Source of the DNA: Oscillospiraceae bacterium
GTDB taxonomy: Bacteria; Bacillota; Clostridia; Oscillospirales; Acutalibacteraceae
NCBI GenBank assembly: GCA_015066385.1
Contig: SVOJ01000021.1
Span: forward strand, 1-47,496
Reading direction: 5' to 3'
Length of the DNA stretch: 47,496 nucleotides
Part shown: positions 9,581-18,031 of the stretch, piece after piece
How the letters are laid out: the number at the start of each line of letters is the position of its first letter
How positions within the stretch are numbered: position 1 is the first letter of the stretch
Position numbers and translations under genes: made by a program
The notes under the pieces: generated by a model
What the model was told of the DNA's origin: nothing
Seen by the model: the letters and a program-made list of their open reading frames with translations, nothing else
Databases searched by the model: none

Positions 9581-10106
9581 GTTAATTGAACAGAACGGTT
9601 TGTCGGAAGGCCTTGTTTTTTGGATTACATCTTTGTTTGAAGGCAGTGCCGTGGCAAAGGAATTTATTATTTTTCTGACTTCCATGTTGCCCATTCTTGA
9701 ATGCCGAGGCGGTATGATAGCGGCAAAATTGTTTGAACTGCCGCTGCTCAAATCCTTCTTTATCTGCTATCTGGGCAATATGATTCCCGTGCCGTTCATT
9801 CTGCTTCTCATCCGTCAGATTTTTGCTTTTATGAAAAAGCACAACATTCTGACGAAGTTTATTGAAAAACTCGAAGGCAAAACAGATAAAAACAAAGATA
9901 AAATTCTGCGTTACAAGCAGTGGGGACTGCTTGCTTTTGTTGCCGTTCCGCTGCCGGGTACGGGTGCTTGGACGGGTTCTCTGTTTGCGGCATTGTTGCA
10001 CATTGATTTCAAAAAAGCACTGCCCATCGTTGCGCTCGGTGTGTTCATTGCCGACTTTATTATGGCACTTGTGACCTACGGCCTCGGGGCGCTGTTTAAT
10101 TTTTAA
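9567..10106 (+). CDS. Small multidrug export-type membrane protein (PF06695/COG2426 family)
   Basis: 179 residues with four or five hydrophobic segments. The family motif LPILECRGGMIAA lies near residue 40, and VAVPLPGTGAWTGSLFAALL near 130 corresponds to the conserved P-G-T-G-A re-entrant region. A short charged, Lys-rich cytoplasmic loop (GKTDKNKDK) separates the halves. The family name comes from one drug-efflux report, and its real substrate is generally unknown. The ATG overlaps the NUDIX gene by 14 bp and is preceded by AAGGAG, so the two are translationally coupled. Confidence 0.85.
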   Translation: MELFELIEQNGLSEGLVFWITSLFEGSAVAKEFIIFLTSMLPILECRGGMIAAKLFELPLLKSFFICYLGNMIPVPFILLLIRQIFAFMKKHNILTKFIEKLEGKTDKNKDKILRYKQWGLLAFVAVPLPGTGAWTGSLFAALLHIDFKKALPIVALGVFIADFIMALVTYGLGALFNF

Positions 10107-10122
10107 AGGGCTGTTTTTTTTG

Positions 10123-10150
10123 CGGGAAACGAAATGTTTCCCGTTTTTTT
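10123..10150 (+). terminator. Intrinsic terminator after the exporter gene
   Basis: CGGGAAAC/GTTTCCCG stem with a 5-base loop followed by seven Ts, 17 bp past the stop. Confidence 0.9.
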
Positions 10151-10232
10151 AATTTTTTTTGCGACCAAAACTGAAAAAATCGTACTGATAGGATGAAAGG
10201 CCTTTTAAATTTAAGAAAGAGTGGTGCAGTGT

Positions 10233-10787
10233 ATGGAAGACTCCGGGATCATAGAACTGTATTTTGCACGCAATGAACAGGCAATCAGGGAGACGGACAG
10301 CAAATACGGAAAACTTTGTTTGCATGTGTCGAATAATATTTTATGTAATACAGAAGATGCCGAGGAGTGTGTAAATGATACATACCTTGCTGTGTGGAAC
10401 AAAATTCCGCCGACACGGCCCTGCAATTTTTCAGCATTTCTTTGTAAGATTGTGCGCAATTTGTCTTTAAAGAAAACGGAATATGCATTTGCTGAAAAAC
10501 GCAATCGGAATGCAACGGTTTCTTTTTCAGAGCTGGAAGCGGTTCTGCCCGACCGCAGTATTGCATGCAATACGGAAAGGGAAGAACTTGCAAACGCAAT
10601 CAGCAGGTTTCTTGCCGATGAAAAAGAAATTGCCCGTCATGTTTTTATCCGCCGATATTTTTTCTTTGATTCCGTCAACGAGATTGCAAATCGCTGTTCT
10701 TTCACGGAAAGCAAAGTCAAAAATATGCTGTATCACACCCGTAACAAACTCAAAGATTATTTGCGGAAAGAAGGTCTTTATGTATGA
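10233..10787 (+). CDS. ECF-like sigma-70 family RNA polymerase sigma factor
   Basis: 184 residues from ATG 10233; in-frame GTG codons at 10221 and 10224 are alternatives, and the purine-rich AAGAAAGAG lies just upstream. Region 2 is seen as NTEDAEECVNDTYLAVWNK followed by FSAFLCKIVRNLSLKK, the core- and -10-binding helices. Region 4 is the C-terminal helix-turn-helix (VNEIANRCSFTESKVKNMLYHTRNKLKDYL). The gene ends in ATGA overlapping the following membrane protein, the usual sigma/anti-sigma arrangement. In related Clostridia such pairs answer to envelope or extracellular signals; the stimulus here is unknown. A weak TGAAAAAATCG…GATAGGATG stretch upstream (10170-10197) may be an autoregulated promoter. 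Confidence 0.88.
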   Translation: MEDSGIIELYFARNEQAIRETDSKYGKLCLHVSNNILCNTEDAEECVNDTYLAVWNKIPPTRPCNFSAFLCKIVRNLSLKKTEYAFAEKRNRNATVSFSELEAVLPDRSIACNTEREELANAISRFLADEKEIARHVFIRRYFFFDSVNEIANRCSFTESKVKNMLYHTRNKLKDYLRKEGLYV

Positions 10788-11470
10788 ATATTCCGAAAAT
10801 TATAACGGCAGTCGGGCAGATTGATGATGAACTCATTGCTGCCGCCGTTGATTATAAACCGAAAAAGAAACAAAAAAAAATCATTATTTTACGTTTTGCA
10901 GTCCCTGCGGCTTGCTTGCTTCTTGTTCTGTCTGCATTTGTTCTTCATCCTGAAATCAATGATGAATTTTTCGGTTCAAAATTGCCGTGGAATCAGGATG
11001 ATGCAGTATATAAAACAGCCGTATTTGATGTGACCGAGCCGATTGAACCGGTTCAACTGTTTGCGTATGCTGCCGAGCTGCCTGCCCAAATCAGAGAAAC
11101 CGTTACAACACGGTATGGAGTTGATACGAATCAATATTTCTGTGTGTTCGATTGCACCGATGAAAATGCAATCAATTATTGGTTCCCGGTTATCACAGAC
11201 GGAAAAATCTTCAATTTTGTTTATGCAACTCTCGCAGACGACGGACAGGTGACGACCGCATCTTCAATATCTGATGCCGATGAACTCAATGCAATTGCAT
11301 CGCTTACTGATGAGGAGAATCCTGTTTTGGTTGTTACGGACGGATTTATAATATATTACATCATCGCAGACACTGCTTATGTTTCTCAACGTCAGGCACA
11401 ATACTGCCCCGAATCCATCGGAGAAATAAAGATACCTTTTGATGAACTGCGGGTTGCGGAAATTTCGTAA
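10784..11470 (+). CDS. Putative membrane anti-sigma factor
   Basis: 228 residues. A short cytoplasmic N-terminus (IDDELIAAA at residues 13-21, a motif often seen in proteins encoded after clostridial sigma factors), a Lys-rich stop and one transmembrane helix (about 34-55) precede a 170-residue extracellular domain rich in Asp and Tyr. The external domain does not match a sugar-binding module I recognise. The ATG overlaps the sigma factor stop. The topology fits sequestration of the sigma factor by the N-terminal tail and sensing outside. The anti-sigma call rests on position and topology, not on a recognised ZAS or RsgI domain. Confidence 0.65.
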   Translation: MNIPKIITAVGQIDDELIAAAVDYKPKKKQKKIIILRFAVPAACLLLVLSAFVLHPEINDEFFGSKLPWNQDDAVYKTAVFDVTEPIEPVQLFAYAAELPAQIRETVTTRYGVDTNQYFCVFDCTDENAINYWFPVITDGKIFNFVYATLADDGQVTTASSISDADELNAIASLTDEENPVLVVTDGFIIYYIIADTAYVSQRQAQYCPESIGEIKIPFDELRVAEIS

Positions 11471-11504
11471 CGATCTGACGGATGATTTTTTTTGTTTTCA
11501 TTGG

Positions 11505-11533
11505 TTGTATTCTATGTTTTTATGTGGTAATAT
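11505..11533 (+). promoter_or_regulatory. Promoter of the dockerin gene (twin of the promoter at 12598)
   Basis: TTGTAT (11505-11510), 17 bp, TAATAT (11528-11533) with extended TGG. The 19 bases from 11523 (TGTGGTAATATGTAAAAAA) recur exactly at 12616-12634. Confidence 0.7.
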
Positions 11534-11568
11534 GTAAAAAAAAGAAAATGAAAAATGAGGAAATAAAA

Positions 11569-12585
11569 ATGAAAAAAATTTGCACATTTTTACTTTGCAT
11601 TACCTTGTTTTTTAGCTTGTTTACTTTTGTACAAGCGGAAAATGTTCGTGTCGGGGATGCAGACGGTAACGGTGAAATCACGGCAGGGGATGCAAGACTT
11701 GCCTTGCGCTTGTCCGTTGCACTTGACAAGGCATCTTATGCCGCAAGAATATATGCCGATACGGATGCAGACGGCGAAATTACAGCAGGGGATGCAAGAA
11801 CCTTACTTCGCATTTCGGTTGGACTCGAACCGGAATCGGTGCTTGCGACGGTCAATTTCAAAACACCCTCATTTTCAAGATATCCCGACTCTTACCATCT
11901 GACGGAAATCACGGCATATCCGGGGGACGTGTTGTCGGTTCCCGATGTTGTCTGCCGTGCCGGTGAAGATGCCGTATGGGAGTCTTCCGATCCGACTGCC
12001 GTCAGCATTTCGGAAAACGGCAGTATCACCGCCCTTAAAAAAGGTTTTTCATGCATCATCTGCACAGTCGGCAGTGAAAAATTCTATTTTGCCGTAACGG
12101 TGGCAAGCGAAGTGCAGGAAAAAATAAATGCCCTTCGCGATAAATATCCGGACGGTTACTACTGGAATGCTTACGAGCCGAGTGCAAAATACCCTGCCGT
12201 GACGGAAACACCCTGTTCCGACCATGCTTCGGGCGGTTATTCCATGTGCATCGGGCAGTGCTGGGGCTTTGCCAATCTCATCAGCGATGAGGTGTTCGGC
12301 AAATATACAAAGAAATCCTACGGTGTCACTGCTGAAACCATGAAGATCGGCGACCATATCCGCACAAGCCACCATTCGGTCATTATTATAGATCTCATTC
12401 GCAAAGGCGATGTGACGGGGTATGATTATTACAACGGCAGAAACATCACCGCTACAAAAGACAAAGTCATCGTTGTGCATTGCAACTGGTACGGCACTTG
12501 CAGTATCATGTGGGATTATGACTACACGAGTTATATTTATGAAAGAGATTCCGTTACCGCAAAGGACAGTTATACGCGTTATTGA
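11569..12585 (+). CDS. Secreted dockerin protein with an Ig-like segment and a thiol peptidase-like domain
   Basis: 338 residues from ATG 11569, with TGAGG 9 bp upstream; the frame is open back to 11482, but that part lies in the promoter. Residues 1-23 are a signal peptide ending VQA. Residues 28-86 are a type I dockerin with two calcium-loop repeats (GDADGNGEITAGDARLALR and DTDADGEITAGDARTLLR). Residues 95-180 look like a bacterial Ig-like domain (VWESSDPTAVSISENGSI). The C-terminal domain has C231 in QCWGFAN, H268/H269 in SHHSVIII and a later NWYGT, an order that fits a papain/CHAP-type Cys-His hydrolase. The dockerin would attach it to a cohesin on another protein; no cohesin gene is in the window. 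The catalytic assignment is inference. Confidence 0.78.
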   Translation: MKKICTFLLCITLFFSLFTFVQAENVRVGDADGNGEITAGDARLALRLSVALDKASYAARIYADTDADGEITAGDARTLLRISVGLEPESVLATVNFKTPSFSRYPDSYHLTEITAYPGDVLSVPDVVCRAGEDAVWESSDPTAVSISENGSITALKKGFSCIICTVGSEKFYFAVTVASEVQEKINALRDKYPDGYYWNAYEPSAKYPAVTETPCSDHASGGYSMCIGQCWGFANLISDEVFGKYTKKSYGVTAETMKIGDHIRTSHHSVIIIDLIRKGDVTGYDYYNGRNITATKDKVIVVHCNWYGTCSIMWDYDYTSYIYERDSVTAKDSYTRY

Positions 12586-12597
12586 TGGTTTTGGGTG

Positions 12598-12626
12598 TTG
12601 CTTTTGCTGTTATACTGTGGTAATAT
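12598..12626 (+). promoter_or_regulatory. Promoter of the GPH symporter gene (twin of the promoter at 11505)
   Basis: TTGCTT (12598-12603), 17 bp, extended TGG-TAATAT (12621-12626); the 19-base core from 12616 is identical to that at 11523. Confidence 0.75.
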
Positions 12627-12656
12627 GTAAAAAATAACAAATAAAGGAGGAGTATT

Positions 12657-14237
12657 ATGAGCCTCGGCAAAAAAATAAAAGATATCTGCGGCATCGAAGG
12701 CAATGCCAAGGATGTGCTCATTCCTGCCGCGAGGTTTACTTCCGCCAATATTACATTGGGTGGTGCGGGCTATCCCATCGGTCAGTTCCATCAGCAGTTT
12801 TTAGCCTATGTTGAAGGACTTGACACCGAGCAGGCGGGGCGTATTTCACTTATCAACGGTCTTTGGGATGCGTTCAATGACCCGATTATGGGGGTTATTA
12901 CCGACCGTACCCGCTCCAAATACGGCAGACACAATATCTATAAAGTGATTGCCGCATTACCCTTTGCGCTTTCTTATGTTTTTAAATGGACATCCTTCGG
13001 CATTTCCGCAAGCGGAAATCTGTCGGCAGTGTGGTGGTGGTACCTGTTTGCGGCAGTGATGTACAGCACCTCTTACACTGTGGCGAGTGTTCCGCATCAG
13101 GCAATGCTGCCGCTGGTTGCCCCGTCTTATTTTTTGCGTACACAGTACCGTATAGTGGAATACATGATGAACTCCGTCGGTCAGGTCAGTTCCTGGGTCT
13201 TTGCGGCATTGGCTCTGAGTAATTTCAATGTCAAAACGGCTTTGACCGCCTTGCCGACCCCGTCTCCCGATGACCGCGGAAAATACATGATGGTCGGTAT
13301 CATTCTTGCTGCTTGGTTCTTCTGGCCGCTGATTTACAGTTTTTGCAAAACAAAAGAACCGCCCTCAATCGGACAGCCACGTGAACCCATCAATCTGCGT
13401 TATATGCTCAATGAATACAAACTGGTGTTCTCCAACCGTTCATTCAAGCAGTATTTCATTATGCAGTTGTTCTTCTCGCTTGCACGCTCGTTCTACAGCA
13501 TCACAGACCAATATTTCATGGTCAGTGTGGCAGACCAATACAAGTATTTTATCTCCCTGAATGTCATTGCCGGTACGGCAGAATTCATGGGTTCACCGCT
13601 GAATTATCTGCTTGTCCGCTATAAGGGTAAGACCTTCTGCGGTAAACTTTTGGGCCCGATGATGATTGCAGGTCTTGCGCTCAACGGCCTGATCACGCCG
13701 AGTATGAATCCAAAGACGATCACAAGAATTCTGTTCTTGTCGGCAGTGCTTTACAACTTCGGATTCTCCGGTCCCGGCTTTGTTGCCGACAACATTCAGC
13801 CCGACATCACCGATGCCGACGAAATGATCACAGGCCGTCGCCGCGAAGGTGTTATTTCCACTTTCTACTCACTGTTCCGCAAAACCATCGGCAGTTTCAT
13901 CAGCTATGCTGTCGGACTTGGACTGAAACTCTTCGGCTATGACCCCGAAAGAAAGACCCCCGCAGAACAGACTGCGATGTCTATGCTCGGGCTTCGTCTG
14001 AACTTTGTTATCATCCCGACCGTGCTTGCATTCTTCTGTGTTCTTTCCATTTTCCGTTACACCATGACCAAAGACGATCATGCACGCATAAAAGAATTGC
14101 TTGCAGAACGTCACGAAAGAGGTCATGTGGAAGTGACCGAAGAAGAAAAGAAACGCATGGAAAAAATCTGCGGACAGAGATGGGAAGATATGTGGATCGG
14201 CAGAACCGACCCGGCAGTTGCCACTGTTGCCGAATAA
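12657..14237 (+). CDS. GPH-family (glycoside-pentoside-hexuronide) cation symporter
   Basis: 526 residues with about twelve hydrophobic helices. The family signature in loop 2-3 is DAFNDPIMGVITDRTRSKYG, and GADNIQP-like VADNIQPDITDADEMITGRR is the equivalent loop in the second half. The C-terminal tail is cytoplasmic and charged. These carriers import oligosaccharides, glycosides or hexuronides with Na+ or H+. An AAGGAGG site precedes the ATG. Its promoter is a near copy of the one driving the dockerin gene, so both probably respond together. The substrate is unknown; an arabinoside is possible because a GH51 enzyme lies nearby. Confidence 0.88.
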   Translation: MSLGKKIKDICGIEGNAKDVLIPAARFTSANITLGGAGYPIGQFHQQFLAYVEGLDTEQAGRISLINGLWDAFNDPIMGVITDRTRSKYGRHNIYKVIAALPFALSYVFKWTSFGISASGNLSAVWWWYLFAAVMYSTSYTVASVPHQAMLPLVAPSYFLRTQYRIVEYMMNSVGQVSSWVFAALALSNFNVKTALTALPTPSPDDRGKYMMVGIILAAWFFWPLIYSFCKTKEPPSIGQPREPINLRYMLNEYKLVFSNRSFKQYFIMQLFFSLARSFYSITDQYFMVSVADQYKYFISLNVIAGTAEFMGSPLNYLLVRYKGKTFCGKLLGPMMIAGLALNGLITPSMNPKTITRILFLSAVLYNFGFSGPGFVADNIQPDITDADEMITGRRREGVISTFYSLFRKTIGSFISYAVGLGLKLFGYDPERKTPAEQTAMSMLGLRLNFVIIPTVLAFFCVLSIFRYTMTKDDHARIKELLAERHERGHVEVTEEEKKRMEKICGQRWEDMWIGRTDPAVATVAE

Positions 14238-14247
14238 GCAAAAAGGT

Positions 14248-14280
14248 AAGAGAGTTGCATCGCTGCAACTCTCTTTTTTT
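14248..14280 (+). terminator. Intrinsic terminator of the GPH symporter gene
   Basis: A 12-bp perfect stem AAGAGAGTTGCA/TGCAACTCTCTT with loop TCGC and a T tract. Confidence 0.93.
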
Positions 14281-14285
14281 ACCCT

Positions 14286-14801
14286 ATAAATTACGGTTTG
14301 TCGGGTTAATTTATGTCTTTCGTCAGTCATTAAAAAGTTTTGATCAAACTTTTTCAAAAGTTTGCGGTGTCGAGAGGCGGAGCCTTTCGTCGCCCGCTAG
14401 CCAACGGGCGAAATCCCTTTGCCGCAAAAAAGCGCAGGAAAGGAGCAAAACAATTGAGTATTGTTTTGCGTGGAAAACCCTCGCCGGGGGTTTTCCATTG
14501 CGCGATAGCGCAAACATCAATAAATATTTTATATTATCGGTTGCCGGTATATAAATTTACCTTCAAACAACACTTTGTTTGCCATGGTGCTTCGCACTTA
14601 AGAAAACCCCCGGCGAGGGTTTTCTTAACAACTTTCCTGCGCTTTCTGAAGCATAAAGAGTTTCGCCCGTTGGCTAGCGGGCGACAATGGGCGCAGCCCC
14701 TTGACCCCGCAAGTTTTTGAAAAAACTTGACCAAAACTTTTAATAATTGACAATCAACCAAAATTCCTGCAAATCAAACGCCCCGCTAAACCGTAATTTA
14801 T
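14286..14801. repeat. Pair of inverted ~215-bp intergenic repeat elements
   Basis: The 650-bp gap between convergent genes holds two copies of one element in opposite orientation, about 14286-14515 and 14590-14801, with an AT-rich spacer. The outer ends match 18 of 20 (ATAAATTACGGTTT then GTCGGG or AGCGGG). Next come TTAAAAAGTTTTGATCAAAC-like ends, an exact 25-base block containing GTCGCCCGCTAGCCAACGGG (left copy near 14389), GCGCAGGAAAG, and an exact block AAAACCCTCGCCGGGGG. Each inner end closes with a small hairpin (GCGCGATAGCGC; AGTGCGAAGCACC). No gene or transposase is visible inside. It could be a MITE-like or REP-like family member pair, or the remains of a structured RNA element. The whole interval can fold into one very long hairpin. 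Confidence 0.85.
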
Positions 14802-14840
14802 CTTATTGCAAAATTCTCTGTTTTTATCAATTTGTCGAGC

Positions 14841-14871
14841 AAAAACACCGCCTCTCACATGAGAAGCGGTG
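14841..14871 (-). terminator. Intrinsic terminator of the hprK-whiA operon
   Basis: On the minus strand GCACCGCTTCTC pairs with GAGAGGCGGTG and is followed by TTTTTG, 18 bp after the last stop. Confidence 0.85.
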
Positions 14872-14888
14872 CATTGTTTTGTGTGTTA

Positions 14889-17450
14889 TTACTGCACAAT
14901 GCGGAATGTGTATTCAGCAGTCGGGGATTCAGCATTGTAAATGAATGAGAATCCGTAGGTGCCGTCTTCGTTATAGAATACCGTGTAGCCGTCATATCCG
15001 TAAACGGATGCGGTCGAGCCTTCCACCCATTCACCGTTCTGCAGAACATAAGTCTTCGGACGGGACAGGGAAGTGAAGCCGTTCACGCGGATGGTCTGCC
15101 AGTTCTTACCGCCTGTCAGGGTCACAATTGCTTCGTTGTTTTCGCAACGAACAGTGGGAACAATGCTGTCATCCTGCACAGTGCCGTTATCTGCTGTCAC
15201 TGTCAGGGGATGCAGACAACTGTCTTCACGAACAACAAGCACATTGCTGTCGTTTTCTTCCGTACCGATGCCCCACGGAAGCAGAATGAGGTCGAGTGTG
15301 ATTCTGTCACCGGGACGGAACATGACTGTGCCGTAATCAAGGGTCAGTGCACCGACGGTCATATCCTTTTCGGAGCTGTCGCGGAACAGAAGATCAACAT
15401 CCTGTTCTTCTCCGTCTTTGACAACGCTTGCATTCTTTACAAGCAATGCAAAGTTCGCACCGAAGCGTTCTTCAAGCCTGTATTCGGTTTCATCCGTAAT
15501 GTCAAAGAAGCCGAAATACGGGCAATTATCGCCAAGGGTATAATACTTTGTTTTGTTTGTTGAAACATCCGTAACGGTCGGTTCATTGTTTTCGTTGAGG
15601 TAGCCAGCTTTGTTGAACGTTACAAATCTGCCGTCAAAATAGAACAGGTCAAAATCCTTCTTGAAATCATCAAAGCAGATATATTTGTCGAATGTGATGT
15701 CAACCGTATAGAATGTGCGGTTTTCGTCCTGCTGCGGGAATTCGGCATGGCGCAGGGTATAGGTATAAGAACCGCAGTCGGATTGGTAGGTGTTTGTGAT
15801 GTCGGAATAGGTCTGCCCGACGGAATCAATTTGTGTGTTTTTGAGCTGTGCAAGCACGTTTTTGCCCAAGAGATCTTTTCTGTAATTGACAAATTTCAGA
15901 ATACCGACAGAGTTGAATTGCGGCTGTTCAGGCCAGATATTGCCGCTGCAACCGCGGAAATCGGGCAGAATCCATCCGTCCGTCGGGGATACAAAATAGG
16001 GAGCAATGCAGTTGGATTCCGTTGTCCCCGTGGAAAGGTGATAATAGGACACATGGAATTCAATGGACGACAACTGCTTAAGCGGGGCATAACCCCAGTT
16101 CTGATAGAGGTTCAGCAGTGTGAAAGACAGTGCTTCATTGGCTTTCAGTGCCAGCGGGATAAAGCTGTCGCCATACTGGCGGTCGATGGCATTGTAGAAT
16201 TCATCACCGAAGTCACCGCTGAAATTCTTGCAGACCTGTACATTGATGGGTACCAATGTCTGTGTGTCGTCCAGCACTGCGGCGGCTTCCAGGCAACCGT
16301 TTCTGCCGTTGGAACGCAGATAAATGTTGCGGTCATTTTCATCGCACTGAATCTGCACATCGGCAAAGAAACGCATATCGGGGTTGTTGTAAGCGGTCGT
16401 GAAATCCGTGCCGTCCATCTGCAGGGTGTAAGTACCGCGAAGATGCTCATAACCGAGGTAAACGGCATTGGCATTGTCCCCTGTGATCGTGACACCCTGC
16501 AGGGGATTGCGTTCAAGATTGGCTTCTTTTTCGACCACTGCAAAATCATGGCTTTCTGCAGTGAAAATGCGATAACCGCAGGTGACTTCATTCAGGGCAT
16601 AACCGCCTGTTTCATCACTCTTGTTGAGACCTGTGCCGGAAATGTAAGATGCATACTGCGTGACGGTGTAATTCTTTTTATCTTTGGTTATCTCCACGCG
16701 GTCGGTTGTTTCGTCTGCAGGAATGATAAATGCAATAATGCCTGCATTTTCAATGTCGAAAGCGACATATGCAACACTGTCAACATCAATGCCGTCAACA
16801 TTGTCATGCACACCGTTTTTGTCTTTGACCTGCACGGCTTTTACGGACGAAACAGGAATATTGACCACCGTACCGAATGCCGTCAGATCCTGCGTGGCTT
16901 CTGCGGCAAGAAGACGAACCTGCTGATAAAGCTTGTCGCCAAACAGGTGATAGGTCTTGTCAACCTTGAAATCAACATCCTTTTTTGTAAGGGTGGTAAA
17001 GTCAAAATCTCGCACATTGCACTCATAATAATAAATGCCGAGGCGGTTTGTGTTGACTCTGCCGTTGACTCTTGATGCAGAGGAATAATACGTTTTGCCG
17101 CTGCCATCCACATAGAATGTGTCGAACGAATCGGCAACAAAAATATTACCGTTTGTGTCAGCAAGGGTCGCAAAATTATTTCCCTTGTCGGTCAGTTCAT
17201 GGGTCAGAACCATATTTTCGTTCTGCATGCGGTAGGCACTGCGGTCTGCGTCGGTATAAAATGCCTGCACCTTGTTTTGCATTTTGTTTGCATACAGAAT
17301 GCTGTTGTCAAGCGTGGTGTCGCCTGCAATGCTGTTCACAATTTCCACCTCATCCTTGTCGGGAATTTCGGGTACAATGGTGCCGAACACATTTGCAAGA
17401 AAGGTAAGCAGGGCGCAAAGAATCGGCAGAATAATATGTTTAATGAGCAT
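14889..17450 (-). CDS. Large secreted protein of unknown function
   Basis: 853 residues. The N-terminus (MLIKHIILPILCALLTFLAN) is a signal peptide or signal anchor. The rest is hydrophilic, rich in Asn, Asp and aromatic residues, with alternating beta-strand character and no long helices, which suggests several beta-sandwich domains. The last ~90 residues (from about 765) form a separate beta module with a WQTIRVNG/YGYDGYTVFYNEDGT pattern. I do not recognise a catalytic motif, dockerin, cohesin or sortase signal. It starts 26 bp after the deacylase gene with AGAAAGAAG upstream and ends the hprK operon, an unusual place for an exoprotein. A polysaccharide-binding or glycosidase-associated role is only a guess. 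Confidence 0.7.
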   Translation of the reverse strand: MLIKHIILPILCALLTFLANVFGTIVPEIPDKDEVEIVNSIAGDTTLDNSILYANKMQNKVQAFYTDADRSAYRMQNENMVLTHELTDKGNNFATLADTNGNIFVADSFDTFYVDGSGKTYYSSASRVNGRVNTNRLGIYYYECNVRDFDFTTLTKKDVDFKVDKTYHLFGDKLYQQVRLLAAEATQDLTAFGTVVNIPVSSVKAVQVKDKNGVHDNVDGIDVDSVAYVAFDIENAGIIAFIIPADETTDRVEITKDKKNYTVTQYASYISGTGLNKSDETGGYALNEVTCGYRIFTAESHDFAVVEKEANLERNPLQGVTITGDNANAVYLGYEHLRGTYTLQMDGTDFTTAYNNPDMRFFADVQIQCDENDRNIYLRSNGRNGCLEAAAVLDDTQTLVPINVQVCKNFSGDFGDEFYNAIDRQYGDSFIPLALKANEALSFTLLNLYQNWGYAPLKQLSSIEFHVSYYHLSTGTTESNCIAPYFVSPTDGWILPDFRGCSGNIWPEQPQFNSVGILKFVNYRKDLLGKNVLAQLKNTQIDSVGQTYSDITNTYQSDCGSYTYTLRHAEFPQQDENRTFYTVDITFDKYICFDDFKKDFDLFYFDGRFVTFNKAGYLNENNEPTVTDVSTNKTKYYTLGDNCPYFGFFDITDETEYRLEERFGANFALLVKNASVVKDGEEQDVDLLFRDSSEKDMTVGALTLDYGTVMFRPGDRITLDLILLPWGIGTEENDSNVLVVREDSCLHPLTVTADNGTVQDDSIVPTVRCENNEAIVTLTGGKNWQTIRVNGFTSLSRPKTYVLQNGEWVEGSTASVYGYDGYTVFYNEDGTYGFSFIYNAESPTAEYTFRIVQ

Positions 17451-17476
17451 TTTTCAACACTTCTTTCTGTTGTTTT

Positions 17477-18031
17477 TTATTCGTATCTCGGCAGTTCAAC
17501 AAACATCGGAACAATACCGAAATGCGGCAGAAATACTTTTAAAATGTCTTCCGTTTTTATTTTGAGTGTGCTTGTGTTTTTGCAAGGGTGGAAGCCAATG
17601 TATTCGCTGTCAAGCAGGTCTTTGTCGATGCTCAAAGAAACGCGGTGTTCAGTATCATTCATAAGACCGAGCACACTGACCGAACCGGGGGTAAGCCCCA
17701 ACAATTCTTCCATGTGCTGTTCATCGGCAAAGGAAAGACGGGAAGAGCCGATTTGTTTTGAGAAATCCTTGGTTTTGAATTTTTTGTCACCCGGCATCAG
17801 CAAAAGGTGAAAATTGGTGTGCTGTGTGTTGCACAAAAACAAATTTTTGCATATGCCGACCTGCAACACTTTTTCAATTTCAAGGCAAAGTTCAATGGTA
17901 TCGGCACGATCATGGTCAACTCCCGTGTAAGAAATCTGCAGGTTGTCCAACAGATCATACACTGCCGTTTCAACCGCAGTTCGGTTGGTGCAATCGGGTT
18001 TGGTTGTAAAAAGTTCGTTTGCTATATTCAT
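17477..18031 (-). CDS. ProX/YbaK-type aminoacyl-tRNA deacylase (prolyl-tRNA synthetase-associated domain protein)
   Basis: 184 residues, one INS/YbaK domain. The segments GICKNLFLCNTQHTNFHLLLMPGDKK and LGLTPGSVSVLGLMND match free-standing ProXp editing proteins; the Lys in GICKN is the conserved catalytic-pocket lysine and GSVSVLGLMN the conserved GxxxP-like loop. These enzymes hydrolyse mischarged Ala-tRNAPro or similar products in trans. The ATG overlaps the whiA stop by four bases, so the gene is coupled to whiA. Which amino acid is edited cannot be told from this sequence. Confidence 0.85.
   Translation of the reverse strand: MNIANELFTTKPDCTNRTAVETAVYDLLDNLQISYTGVDHDRADTIELCLEIEKVLQVGICKNLFLCNTQHTNFHLLLMPGDKKFKTKDFSKQIGSSRLSFADEQHMEELLGLTPGSVSVLGLMNDTEHRVSLSIDKDLLDSEYIGFHPCKNTSTLKIKTEDILKVFLPHFGIVPMFVELPRYE

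Noticed and set aside
14340-14720. Open frames within the inverted repeat pair as genes
   Set aside because: Frames run through palindromic repeats, have no ribosome sites and show no protein features.
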